From NCBI GenBank assembly GCA_029959365.1, contig JASCOA010000027.1, positions 1 to 33,290 of the forward strand: DNA of 33,290 nucleotides, written 5' to 3'. Source of the DNA: Microbacteriaceae bacterium PS02343. GTDB taxonomy: Bacteria; Actinomycetota; Actinomycetes; Actinomycetales; Microbacteriaceae. The notes beneath the pieces are model-generated. The model was given only the letters and a program-made list of their open reading frames with translations, made no database searches and was not told the origin of the DNA. A program made the position numbers and the translations under genes. How positions within the stretch are numbered: position 1 is the first letter of the stretch; each line of letters opens with the position of its first letter. This document shows positions 1-6,398 of the stretch, piece by piece.

Positions 1-189
1 TTGCGCGGCCCGGGGCGGGGTCGTCTCGCCCGGCGGGGGGGCGGGTTGAGAGGACCCCGCCTACGCGGGCGCTCGCTGCGGCGTCCCTGCGCGCGTCGAT
101 CGCCCGCGCCGCCCGATCGCATCGATGATTGAGGCACCGGTCGCACGATGACGCTCGAGCGAACCCACGCACGATAGGACCACACCGCC

Positions 190-900
190 ATGAGCAACCC
201 AGACCTCGCCCAGACCCTGCGCCGACTCGCCGATCCGACGACGGACGTGCGCGACGCCTCCATGGCCTTCATGGCGAACCTGCCGGTCTCCGGCGCGGCG
301 ATCGCCACCCTGGGCGAGCTGCTCGGGTCGGAGACGGTCTCCGCGAGCAACCCGCTCGCCGCGCAGATCGACGAGCTCCAATTCGACCTCGGCGAAGGGC
401 CCTGCTGGGACGCGTTGCAGCACTACTCCCCCGTGCTCGCCACCGATCTGCCGACTGCTCGCCGGCGGTGGCCGGCCTTCGCACCGGCGGCCATGGAGCG
501 CGGCATCACCGCCGTCTTCGCGTTCCCGCTCTTCATCGGCCACCTGCGCATCGGCGCCGTCGACCTCTACACAACCACTGCGACCGCACCGCTCGACGAT
601 ACCCAGCAGGGGCAGGCAGCGGCCATGGCCACCGTGGTGAGCCGGCGTGTGCTTCAGCGCGCACTCGCGAACTCCATCGACATCGAGGACGATCTCGACT
701 CGAACCCGCACTCACGGCGCATCGTGCACCAGGCCACTGGTATGGTCCTGGCCCAGCTCGACCTCGCTCCGGAAGACGCACGTCTGGTCATCCAGGGTCA
801 CGCTTTCGCGACCGGTCAAACGATGATGGTGGTGGCGCAGCAGCTCATCGACCGGACTTTGAGCTTCACGAAGACCGATTCGGGGATCGAGGAACGATGA
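190..900 (+). CDS. GAF-ANTAR regulator, first gene of pair A
   Basis: A 236-residue protein with an N-terminal GAF-like sensor (about residues 25-165, with the FDLGEGPCWDA segment typical of actinobacterial GAF-ANTAR proteins) and a C-terminal ANTAR domain (about 175-225, RRIVHQATGMVLAQL... VIQGHAF). ANTAR domains bind paired hairpins in nascent RNA and act as antiterminators; the GAF ligand cannot be read from sequence. The stop codon overlaps the start of the next gene as ATGA, so the two are translationally coupled. A closely similar pair sits on the minus strand at 24349-25766. The ATG at 190 has no strong Shine-Dalgarno, and the frame is well supported by the conserved domains. Confidence 0.9.
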   Translation: MSNPDLAQTLRRLADPTTDVRDASMAFMANLPVSGAAIATLGELLGSETVSASNPLAAQIDELQFDLGEGPCWDALQHYSPVLATDLPTARRRWPAFAPAAMERGITAVFAFPLFIGHLRIGAVDLYTTTATAPLDDTQQGQAAAMATVVSRRVLQRALANSIDIEDDLDSNPHSRRIVHQATGMVLAQLDLAPEDARLVIQGHAFATGQTMMVVAQQLIDRTLSFTKTDSGIEER

Positions 901-1613
901 TCAGCGAGGCCGACAGCGCTCTGCTGCGCACCTTCGCGACCCTCGCCGACAGCCTGGTCGACGACTTCCAGGTCCTCGACATCCTGCAGACCCTGGTCGA
1001 GGCGTGCACCGATCTCCTCGACGTCTCCGCTGCGGGCATCCTGCTCCTCGGCACGGACGGCCACCTCGACCTCGCCGCCTCGACGAACGAGGCCAACCGC
1101 GCCGTGGAGCTCATGCAGCTCAGCGCCCAGGCCGGCCCCTGCATCGAGAGCTTCCGCACCGGTCGGATGGTCGCCGTGCCCGACCTCACCGTCGCCCCGG
1201 CGGCGTGGTCGGCGTTCCGCGACAGCGCGCTCCAGCAGGGCTTCGCCGCGACGTACGCCGTGCCGATGCGCCTGCGCCAGACGACGATCGGCGCCCTCAA
1301 CCTCATGAACACCAGCAGCGCCACCATGGACGAGCACCACCTGCTCACCGCGCGCGCACTCGCCGATGTCGCGACCATCGCCATCCTGCAGGAGCGGACC
1401 ATCCGCGAGCACGACACCCTCGCCCGGCGGCTGCAGACCGCACTCGACTCGCGCGTCGTCATCGAGCAGGCCAAGGGCGTCATCGCCCATACCCACGGCA
1501 CCAGCATCGAGGACGCCTTCACGATCCTCCGCGACTTCGCGCGCGCCAACCGCCGCCCGCTCAGCGACATCGCCGACGCCGTCGTCCGACGGCAGCTGAA
1601 CCTCCCCCGCTGA
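897..1613 (+). CDS. GAF-ANTAR regulator, second gene of pair A
   Basis: A 238-residue protein: GAF domain at about residues 15-160 (AGILLLGTDGHLDLAAST, AGPCIESFRTG) followed by an ANTAR domain at about 175-235 (ALDSRVVIEQAKGVIA... FARANRR). The role is predicted RNA-binding antitermination under control of a GAF sensor. The start is ATG at 897, which overlaps the previous stop; the GAGGAACG just before it serves as ribosome binding site inside the upstream coding region. It closely resembles its counterpart at 24349-25062, with long near-identical stretches such as LVEACTDLL, AWSAFRDSAL and MRLRQTTIG. A longer reading frame reaching back to 129 is out of phase with the upstream gene and is not coding. 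Confidence 0.9.
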   Translation: MISEADSALLRTFATLADSLVDDFQVLDILQTLVEACTDLLDVSAAGILLLGTDGHLDLAASTNEANRAVELMQLSAQAGPCIESFRTGRMVAVPDLTVAPAAWSAFRDSALQQGFAATYAVPMRLRQTTIGALNLMNTSSATMDEHHLLTARALADVATIAILQERTIREHDTLARRLQTALDSRVVIEQAKGVIAHTHGTSIEDAFTILRDFARANRRPLSDIADAVVRRQLNLPR

Positions 1614-1636
1614 GACGACCGCTCCGAGACCGGCCG

Positions 1637-1960
1637 TCAGCCGCGCGCGCTGCGGACGATCTGCTCGAGGCGGCCGAGGTAGGCGTCGAACTCCGCACGC
1701 CCCTGCGGCGTGAGCGCGATGCGGCGTCCTCGCCGGTCGGACTCGTTCGGGCTCACCGTGATCACCCCGGCGCCGGCGAGGGCCGAGAGGTGCTTCGAGA
1801 GCCCCGACTTGCTCGCACCGGTGAGGTCCAGCAGGGCTGAGAACTCGATGTCGGCGGCGGGCGCGAGGGCCGAGAGCAGGGCGAGGCGTGCTGGTTCGTG
1901 GAAGAGCGGGTTCAGCGGCCCGCGGTTCGAAGCCCGCTCTCCGGCTGCCCTGTCAGGCAC
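1637..1960 (-). CDS. Winged-helix transcriptional regulator (ArsR/MarR-like, PF13601 type)
   Basis: A 107-residue protein made almost entirely of one winged helix-turn-helix: FHEPARLALLSAL at the first helix, then FSALLDLTGASKSGLSKHLSAL as the recognition region, and a wing with ITVSPNESDRRGRRIALTPQG. This matches the small winged-helix DNA-binding family often co-transcribed with a membrane protein. Its start overlaps the end of the upstream membrane-protein gene by 8 bp, so the two form an operon with the membrane protein first. An inverted repeat before the operon (2421-2443) is the likely autoregulatory operator. Neither an effector nor metal-binding cysteines are visible. Confidence 0.85.
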   Translation of the reverse strand: MPDRAAGERASNRGPLNPLFHEPARLALLSALAPAADIEFSALLDLTGASKSGLSKHLSALAGAGVITVSPNESDRRGRRIALTPQGRAEFDAYLGRLEQIVRSARG

Positions 1961-2393
1961 GGTCGCGCCCCGTGACGGCCGAGTCGGGACCCCCGGACGC
2001 CAGGCGGCGCAGCGCGGGTTGGAAGGCGGCGAGGACGAGCACGGCCGAGGCGAGCCCCGCCAGCGTGTTCGGTGCGAGCCAGTCCTGCGACCGGGCGAGC
2101 AGCTGGACGAGCAGGTTCGCGACGACCGCGGCCGCGACCGCGGCGATCAGGAGCACGATGCCGATGCGATCCGAGCCGTCGAGGCGCAGGCGCACGGGAC
2201 GGATGACGGCGAGCCCGATGAAGCCCAGCGCGACCAGCGCCAAGAGCCAGAGCATCTCGAGGTCGACCACGGCACCGAGCGCCGTGACGAGTGCGGCACC
2301 CGCCACCGCCGCCGCGAAGGCCCCCCGCCGGGCGGACCGCCGTCCGATCGATCGTGCCGTGGCCAGGCGCTGCTCCGCGTCGTTTGCGTCCAT
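1953..2393 (-). CDS. Small multi-pass membrane protein
   Basis: A 146-residue protein with about four hydrophobic segments (roughly residues 28-46, 50-66, 79-102 and 107-124), and a charged N-terminus with DANDAEQRLATARSIGRRSARR. No family is recognised with confidence. The start at 2393 is chosen over an ATG 27 bp upstream because GGAGGAG lies six bases before it. It is the first gene of a two-gene operon with the winged-helix regulator, whose start overlaps its end. This pairing suggests that the regulator controls the membrane protein. The function is unknown. Confidence 0.8.
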   Translation of the reverse strand: MDANDAEQRLATARSIGRRSARRGAFAAAVAGAALVTALGAVVDLEMLWLLALVALGFIGLAVIRPVRLRLDGSDRIGIVLLIAAVAAAVVANLLVQLLARSQDWLAPNTLAGLASAVLVLAAFQPALRRLASGGPDSAVTGRDRA

Positions 2394-2420
2394 GACTGCC
2401 TCCTCCATTCGTTGCTTCAC

Positions 2421-2443
2421 AGGAAACTACGCGATTGTTTCCT
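2421..2443. promoter_or_regulatory. Inverted-repeat operator candidate for the winged-helix operon
   Basis: AGGAAAC-N9-GTTTCCT is a perfect 7-bp inverted repeat centred about 39 bp upstream of the membrane-protein start at 2393. Its size and position fit a dimeric winged-helix repressor site, most simply bound by the regulator encoded in the same operon. The binding is inferred. Confidence 0.6.
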
Positions 2444-2707
2444 GACCCGTAACGAACCTGAGCGAGTTCGGAGGGTGCAGCGGTCCGCATCCACGCCGCG
2501 CGCGGGGGCCTCCGGGTTCGCGGCAGCGCGCGCCGGACCCGGTCGCAGGGTGACTCCCGTCCGAAGCGCGTCTCGGACGGGACGCCGGTCCTCCGATCCC
2601 CGAACCGCGCGCTCAGCGAGGGACTCCGCTGCGGCGAGGACGGCGACATCAGCGGATCGGGGTCGTCACGTGCCCAGCGCGGAGTCGTCGGCGCGGCGGA
2701 GCAGCGG

Positions 2708-3211
2708 TCAGGACCCGGTGCCCTCGGGTTCCGGTGCGGGCATCGCGTACGTGTCCTCGATGAGCGACCGCATACCGGTGAACAGCCGGATCACCGGCTC
2801 GAGGCTCTCAGCGGGGAGCTCGGAGAGCAGGGCTCGGATCTCGCCGTCGAAGGCCGTGATCTGCGCGGCGATCGGCACCGCGGCCGGTCCCGTCCTGAGG
2901 TGGAACGCCCGACGGTCGGCCGGCACCGCGACCCTCCGCACCAAGTGCCTCTCCTCGAGCTCCGTGGTCAACGTCGAGGTGCCCGCGGGGCTCAACCGCA
3001 GCAGACGCTGCACATCGACCTGCCGCAGCGGTGCGCCGCTCAGGTCGGCACGGAGGATCGCGACGAGCGCGAGCATCGAGGAATGGGACAGCTGCGCGAT
3101 GAGGCCGGCTCGACGCCAGAGGTCCAGGTCCCGATTGCGCAGCAGCACGTACTCGTGAAGAGCAGCGTCGACTCGAGCTGACCGCTCATCGTCATCACTC
3201 GATTGCGTCAT
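2708..3211 (-). CDS. MarR-family transcriptional regulator
   Basis: A 167-residue protein with a central winged helix: LSHSSMLALVAILRADLSGAPLRQVDVQRLLRLSPAGTSTLTTELEERHLVRRVAVPADRRAFHLR. Its DRRAFHL wing has the DRR signature of MarR proteins. N- and C-terminal helices would form the dimer interface. The start at 3211 (MTQSSDD) is preferred to longer options because TACGGT lies exactly six bases before the ATG, consistent with a leaderless transcript. No coupled partner gene lies beside it, and its ligand and targets are unknown. Confidence 0.82.
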   Translation of the reverse strand: MTQSSDDDERSARVDAALHEYVLLRNRDLDLWRRAGLIAQLSHSSMLALVAILRADLSGAPLRQVDVQRLLRLSPAGTSTLTTELEERHLVRRVAVPADRRAFHLRTGPAAVPIAAQITAFDGEIRALLSELPAESLEPVIRLFTGMRSLIEDTYAMPAPEPEGTGS

Positions 3212-3530
3212 AGCTGCACCGTAGGAGACGACGCACCGCGGCGCCAATCGGCCTGCGATCGGCATCGGGTCCGCCTGATCGCTCGAGCCCGGCACCCTCG
3301 GCGCCTCGGGCTGACTGCGCATCACTGGAACCGTGGAAGCAGGCGGCGAAGCCCGGCAGCCCTTTCCGCGATCGGCGCTGCAGCCTCACTGCGGCGACCT
3401 GCCCGCCCGGTGGACGGGCAGGCGACCGAGAATCGCGCTGACGCGGGAACCGTCTCGACAAGCCCATCAGCGCTCGCCCTCAGACACAACCTGGTCTCCC
3501 AGCGCAGCGCGCCGACGCGTTCGGGTGCTC
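3212..3530. other. Intergenic stretch without a convincing gene
   Basis: This stretch lies between the MarR regulator and the lipoprotein gene, both on the minus strand. It holds the MarR -10 element (3218-3223) at its left edge. The open frames crossing it have arginine- and proline-rich compositions typical of non-coding frames in GC-rich DNA. Nothing else is recognised. Confidence 0.6.
3218..3223 (-). promoter_or_regulatory. -10 hexamer (TACGGT) of a likely leaderless MarR transcript
   Basis: The hexamer ends six bases before the ATG at 3211, so transcription would begin at or next to the A of the start codon. No Shine-Dalgarno is visible. Confidence 0.5.
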
Positions 3531-4088
3531 TTAGACCCAGGTCCAGGTTGCGAGGACGGACTCGGCGATCTCCATTCGAGTGTCATCGTCGACCGTGTCG
3601 CTGAAGGAGAAGGTGGCGATGTAGGTCTGGTCGGCGCCGTTGAGGTAGTACTGCTCGATGACGTAGCTCAGACCCCCTTGGCTGAAGTCGGCGCTGATTC
3701 GTGCAGCTTCGCCGTCCGCGACGCGGACGCGATCCTCGAGCTCGACGTCGGTCGCACCGGCAGCCTCGAGCTCGTCGACGCCGGCCTGCTCGGCCTGATC
3801 GATGGTGATGAGACCTGCGGGGCTCAGCAGCACGTTCACGTTGTCGGCGAAGCCGTCCTGGTCGGTCAGGTCCGCGGCGAGGGAGTCGAGGCCCTCGCTG
3901 GCGGCGTCCATGCCGTCCGGCACACCCCAGCTCTCCGGGACGGAGTAGCTGTAGCCGTCCCCGGTGATCGTCTCACCGGCGGCAGGCGCTGTCTCGATCT
4001 CGTCGGCAGGATCCGCAGCCGTTCCCGCGCAGGAGGCGAGGAGGAGGGTGGCAGCCGCCGCGACGGAGATCAGTGCTGTGCGCTTCAT
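3531..4088 (-). CDS. Putative lipoprotein
   Basis: A 185-residue protein starting with MKRTALISV and a hydrophobic stretch ending in the lipobox LLASC; predicted cleavage and lipidation at that cysteine would place it on the outer face of the membrane. The mature part is acidic, with an alternating strand pattern (GYSYSVPESWGVP... YVIEQYYLNGADQTYIATFSFSD... ESVLATWTWV). This resembles the PsbP/LpqN-like fold of small actinobacterial lipoproteins, in which a 'VPESW' start and an 'ES.. TW' end recur; that assignment is an inference. The ATG at 4088 is supported by the signal peptide and by TACCTT six bases upstream, a leaderless arrangement. Confidence 0.82.
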   Translation of the reverse strand: MKRTALISVAAAATLLLASCAGTAADPADEIETAPAAGETITGDGYSYSVPESWGVPDGMDAASEGLDSLAADLTDQDGFADNVNVLLSPAGLITIDQAEQAGVDELEAAGATDVELEDRVRVADGEAARISADFSQGGLSYVIEQYYLNGADQTYIATFSFSDTVDDDTRMEIAESVLATWTWV

Positions 4089-4094
4089 GCTTCG

Positions 4095-4100
4095 AAGGTA
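4095..4100 (-). promoter_or_regulatory. -10 hexamer (TACCTT) of the lipoprotein gene
   Basis: It sits six bases before the start codon at 4088, again giving an expected start of transcription at the ATG. Confidence 0.5.
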
Positions 4101-4141
4101 TTGGCGGCACAGGGTGCACCAGGGAGTGCTCACCGCTGGCG

Positions 4142-4462
4142 TCAAGCCAGACGGCTCGTGCAGAGCAGCTGGTACAGCGTGCTCGCGCTCAGGTGGCGCG
4201 GTGGACCTCGCGCCGGTGAGCGACGGTGAGCGACGGTGAGCACGAGGATCACAAGCCGGCAGTCCTCGATGTCGTAGACGATGCGATAGTCGCCGACCCG
4301 CACCCGCCATGCACCGCCCACGTTGACGAGCATCTTCGCGGCCGGAGGGCGCGGCTCGTCGGCCAGGAGTTCGATGGTGGCTTGGATCTTACGTCGGGCC
4401 TGCGTGTCGAGCTTGCGGAACTGTCGCAGCGCGGAGGGTGCGACGTCGATCTGGTGGCTCAC
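4142..4462 (-). CDS. relE: RelE/ParE-family toxin with frameshifted C-terminus
   Basis: A type II toxin of the RelE superfamily: the N-terminus MSHQIDVAPSALRQFRKLD, the GAWRVRVGDYRIVYDI core and the VLTVAHRR strand are family hallmarks. RelE toxins are ribosome-dependent mRNA endonucleases of about 85-90 residues; this frame gives 106. After residue 81 the sequence departs from the family. Removing one copy of the perfect 10-bp tandem repeat at 4221-4240 restores the normal HRREVHRAT ending and a stop at 4189-4191, giving 87 residues. The toxin therefore looks like a slipped allele. The start overlaps the antitoxin stop by four bases (ATGA). Activity of the altered tail is unknown. Confidence 0.85.
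   Translation of the reverse strand: MSHQIDVAPSALRQFRKLDTQARRKIQATIELLADEPRPPAAKMLVNVGGAWRVRVGDYRIVYDIEDCRLVILVLTVAHRRSPARGPPRHLSASTLYQLLCTSRLA
4221..4240. repeat. Perfect 10-bp tandem duplication inside the RelE toxin gene
   Basis: CGACGGTGAG occurs twice in direct succession, preceded at 4211-4220 by a one-mismatch copy (CGCCGGTGAG). Two of the three units are enough to encode a normal RelE tail, so the extra 10 bp is the likely frameshift mutation. Confidence 0.9.
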
Positions 4463-4728
4463 TGCGGGCCGAGCTCCGCCTTCACTTCATCCCACGGGAT
4501 GGGGGTCGCGGCAGTCTCCTCGAGCTCTCGGCGCGCCGCCGCGGCCGCTTCGGCGTCGGCGGCGTCCTCAGCGAGCTCGAGCAGCCGGTCGTACTCATTG
4601 GCGTCGACGATCGCTACGACGCGGCGGCCGTGGCGCGAGAGATAGACGGGCTCGTGGCCGAGGTGGGCGCGGTCGACCAGCGCGCCGATTTGCTGCTTCA
4701 CTTCGGAGATCGCCAACACATCAAACAT
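4459..4728 (-). CDS. Phd/YefM-family antitoxin
   Basis: An 89-residue protein with the N-terminal Phd/YefM DNA-binding fold (ISEVKQQIGALVDRAHLGHEPVYLSRHGRRVVAIVDANEYDRLLEL) and an acidic, alanine-rich C-terminal tail that would wrap the toxin. It precedes and overlaps the RelE-type toxin gene, the usual order for this module. As in other Phd-type systems it is expected to neutralise the toxin and repress the operon, probably through the repeats at 4746-4777. Every family-typical segment is present, so it appears intact, unlike its toxin partner. Confidence 0.88.
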   Translation of the reverse strand: MFDVLAISEVKQQIGALVDRAHLGHEPVYLSRHGRRVVAIVDANEYDRLLELAEDAADAEAAAAARRELEETAATPIPWDEVKAELGPQ

Positions 4729-4745
4729 GCGGAAATCGCATCATT

Positions 4746-4777
4746 TGACCTATCTGACCTTTTTGAGACAGTAGGTC
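4746..4777. promoter_or_regulatory. Candidate antitoxin operator upstream of the TA operon
   Basis: TGACCT occurs at 4746-4751 and again at 4755-4760, and an inverted copy of the half-site (TAGGTC) lies at 4772-4777, so GACCTA and TAGGTC form inverted arms. The block lies 18-49 bp before the antitoxin start in locally AT-richer DNA. Autoregulatory binding by the Phd protein is inferred. Confidence 0.45.
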
Positions 4778-4839
4778 GAATGGACTGATAATCTCGCTGA
4801 TGTCGGAATCGAGCTGATCGACCCATTTCCACCACTGCC

Positions 4840-5166
4840 CTATCGGGCGCGGTAACGCTCCAGCAGCTCGGCCGAGAGGCGTCCACGGGGCGGCACGTCG
4901 ACGCCCTGCTCGAGCAGCCAGGCACGCGCGGCTGACTGCTCACCGCTCGGCGCCGACGACGTCCTTGGTCCGCGGCCGGCACGGTCGGTCCTACGCGCGG
5001 CACCGATGAAAGGCTCGAGCGCTTCACGGAGGTCCGCGGCTGAAGCCGGCGCGAGGTCGATCTCGTAGGCGGCGCCCTCGAGCGCGAACGTCACGCTCAC
5101 GGCGTCGGCGCCGAGCTCGGCGCCGGTGAGGTCGTCGATGAGAACGGTGCTGGTGCGCTTAGCCAT
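4840..5166 (-). CDS. lsr2: Lsr2-family nucleoid-associated protein
   Basis: A 108-residue protein with the Lsr2 layout. The N-terminal half is an oligomerisation region (TVLIDDLTGAELGADAVSVTFALEGAAYEIDLAPASAADLREALEPFIGAARR). A basic linker follows, then a C-terminal DNA-binding part ending ARAWLLEQGVDVPPRGRLSAELLERYRAR, where RGR is the hook that enters the minor groove of AT-rich DNA. Lsr2 silences horizontally acquired genes, and this copy lies about 1.2 kb from the lower-GC TIR gene. It is divergent from the ORF at 5229. TAGGGT six bases before the ATG suggests a leaderless transcript. Whether it is the main Lsr2 or an accessory paralogue cannot be told here. Confidence 0.88.
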   Translation of the reverse strand: MAKRTSTVLIDDLTGAELGADAVSVTFALEGAAYEIDLAPASAADLREALEPFIGAARRTDRAGRGPRTSSAPSGEQSAARAWLLEQGVDVPPRGRLSAELLERYRAR

Positions 5167-5172
5167 GCGCTG

Positions 5173-5221
5173 ACCCTAGCGAGCGGTGCCTCCGCAGGCT
5201 CAGTTCCCCGCGGCGTAGCCT
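5173..5221. promoter_or_regulatory. Divergent promoter region between lsr2 and the ORF at 5229
   Basis: The minus-strand -10 TAGGGT (5173-5178) is six bases before the lsr2 ATG, and the plus-strand -10 TAGCCT (5216-5221) is seven bases before the ATG at 5229. Both genes therefore look leaderless, fired from back-to-back promoters within 62 bp. Confidence 0.45.
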
Positions 5222-5228
5222 GAACCTC

Positions 5229-5507
5229 ATGAGCGGCACGCTCGAGGACCTCCTCTCCCAGGACTCGCAACGCATCTGGCAGGCCTCGTGGGAGATCATC
5301 ACGAGCCGGGATGTCGATCTGCTCGAGCAGCTTCGAGCCGCACTCCCCCAGATCCGTCAGGCTACCGCCGACCTCGAACTCGGCGGGCTCATCACACCCA
5401 ACAGCGCGACCCTCGAGCACGCCCTCGCCAAGGTGCACGGATGCCGATCGTGGAAGTGCTGGTGCGACGACTACCCCCGACTGCTGCAGTTCGACCCGAA
5501 CCGCTAA
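5229..5507 (+). CDS. Unrecognised cysteine/tryptophan-rich protein, N-terminal part before an in-frame TAA
   Basis: A 92-residue reading frame (MSGTLEDLLSQDSQRIWQ...) of amphipathic helices, with a C-terminal CRSWKCWCDDYPRLLQFDP segment rich in Cys and Trp. The family is not recognised. The frame ends at TAA (5505-5507), but the same frame continues without another stop to 5690 and reads like protein (see next entry). The TAA is followed by CAA CAA, so a single C-to-T change in a glutamine codon would explain the stop. The gene is therefore either a truncated allele of a 153-residue protein or a genuine short form. The likely promoter is a leaderless -10 at 5216-5221. An immunity or metal-binding role would be a guess. 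Confidence 0.6.
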   Translation: MSGTLEDLLSQDSQRIWQASWEIITSRDVDLLEQLRAALPQIRQATADLELGGLITPNSATLEHALAKVHGCRSWKCWCDDYPRLLQFDPNR

Positions 5508-5690
5508 CAACAACGCGAACACGTCCGCATCGTCGACGAGGACCTCACCTACTGGCCAGGCTCCTCCGTAACGGTCTGCACCGTCTGCGGCCAACGGTTC
5601 AACGTCGACGGCGGAGAGCACCACAGCGTCTGGTGGAAGTGGACTCGCGACCGAAGTTCACGCCCAGGAGCTGCACCGGTCTCGCAGTGA
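5508..5690 (+). pseudogene. In-frame continuation of the 5229 gene, cut off by a nonsense codon
   Basis: Read in the same frame as the upstream ORF, this stretch gives 60 codons before TGA at 5688-5690: QQREHVRIVDEDLTYWPG, then VCTVCGQRFNVDGGEHHSVW and WKWTRDR. The CxxCG motif followed by paired histidines and tryptophans resembles a small zinc-binding domain. No independent start or ribosome binding site is visible. It most likely encoded the C-terminal domain of the 5229 protein before the TAA arose. Sequencing error or stop readthrough are alternatives. Confidence 0.6.
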
Positions 5691-5773
5691 AGCTGACCGG
5701 TGCCGACGGAATGTGGCTTATCGGAAGGTCGTCGGTCTCGTTGCCAGCAGTGACCATCGCCGTCTCCGATCAC

Positions 5774-5779
5774 TAGGTT
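5774..5779 (+). promoter_or_regulatory. -10 hexamer (TAGGTT) before the lipoprotein gene at 5786
   Basis: The hexamer ends six bases before the ATG. The intervening TGAGGA could also act as a weak, too-close Shine-Dalgarno, but a leaderless start fits the spacing better. Confidence 0.45.
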
Positions 5780-5785
5780 TGAGGA

Positions 5786-6250
5786 ATGTTCCGTCGCGAC
5801 GCTTCAACGATCGCCACCGCTGCGATCGTTCTCGCTCTTGTCGGTTGCAGCGACGCACCAGCGCCAGACTCGGAGACCGAGGCAGCAATCCAGACATGGA
5901 GCGCCGACCTCGAAGCCTCGCTCCCGAACGGCGTCAGCACCATCGGTGGCAGCGCGTCCTTCGACGACGAGCCGACCGAAGGCACGCGAATCGACTTTGA
6001 GACTTCAGCATCATTCGACCGGCTGGAGTTCTCGTGCTTCGGCGACGGAACGATGGACCTCGCGGTCACCGCTGTAGCAACGGACGGAACCACCGGCTCG
6101 AGCATCGAAGAGCTCCATTGCGACGAGAGCCCTCACATGCTTGAGCGCGCACTTAACTCTGGTGCGCTCGAATCGTTAGCCGCTGACGCCTACAACAGCT
6201 CCGATCAGAGCGCCTGGCTCCTCATCGCCCACCCCATTGAAGACGATTAG
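5786..6250 (+). CDS. Putative small lipoprotein
   Basis: A 154-residue protein with a short basic N-terminus (MFRRDAS), a hydrophobic segment and the lipobox ALVGC, giving a predicted membrane-anchored lipoprotein of about 135 mature residues. The mature part is acidic, carries two further cysteines (FSCFGDG and ELHCDES) that could form a disulfide, and matches no family I recognise. GC content is moderately lower than in the flanking housekeeping genes. It is convergent with the TIR gene, with a hairpin between them. Confidence 0.72.
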   Translation: MFRRDASTIATAAIVLALVGCSDAPAPDSETEAAIQTWSADLEASLPNGVSTIGGSASFDDEPTEGTRIDFETSASFDRLEFSCFGDGTMDLAVTAVATDGTTGSSIEELHCDESPHMLERALNSGALESLAADAYNSSDQSAWLLIAHPIEDD

Positions 6251-6271
6251 CGCTGTCTTCACGTGGCCGAA

Positions 6272-6292
6272 GCCGAGGCTGCGGGCCTCGGC
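6272..6292 (+). terminator. Hairpin between convergent genes
   Basis: GCCGAGG and CCTCGGC form a perfect 7-bp stem around a 7-base loop, 22 bp after the lipoprotein stop and about 107 bp beyond the convergent TIR gene stop. There is no U-tract, so termination efficiency is uncertain. Confidence 0.45.
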
Positions 6293-6398
6293 GGGCAGGG
6301 TCGTCCCGTGACCACTCCAGGCGGAACAGGCATTATCGGCGTCGCGGCGCCAACGGCCCGTTAGCAAGTGAGTCAAAGACCACTGCGGCGATCAGGAT

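Noticed and set aside
1-60. G-rich stretch that could form a quadruplex, with a 5-bp hairpin at 56-69
   Set aside because: It lies at the window edge in very GC-rich DNA; the runs are irregular and the stem is too short to be convincing.
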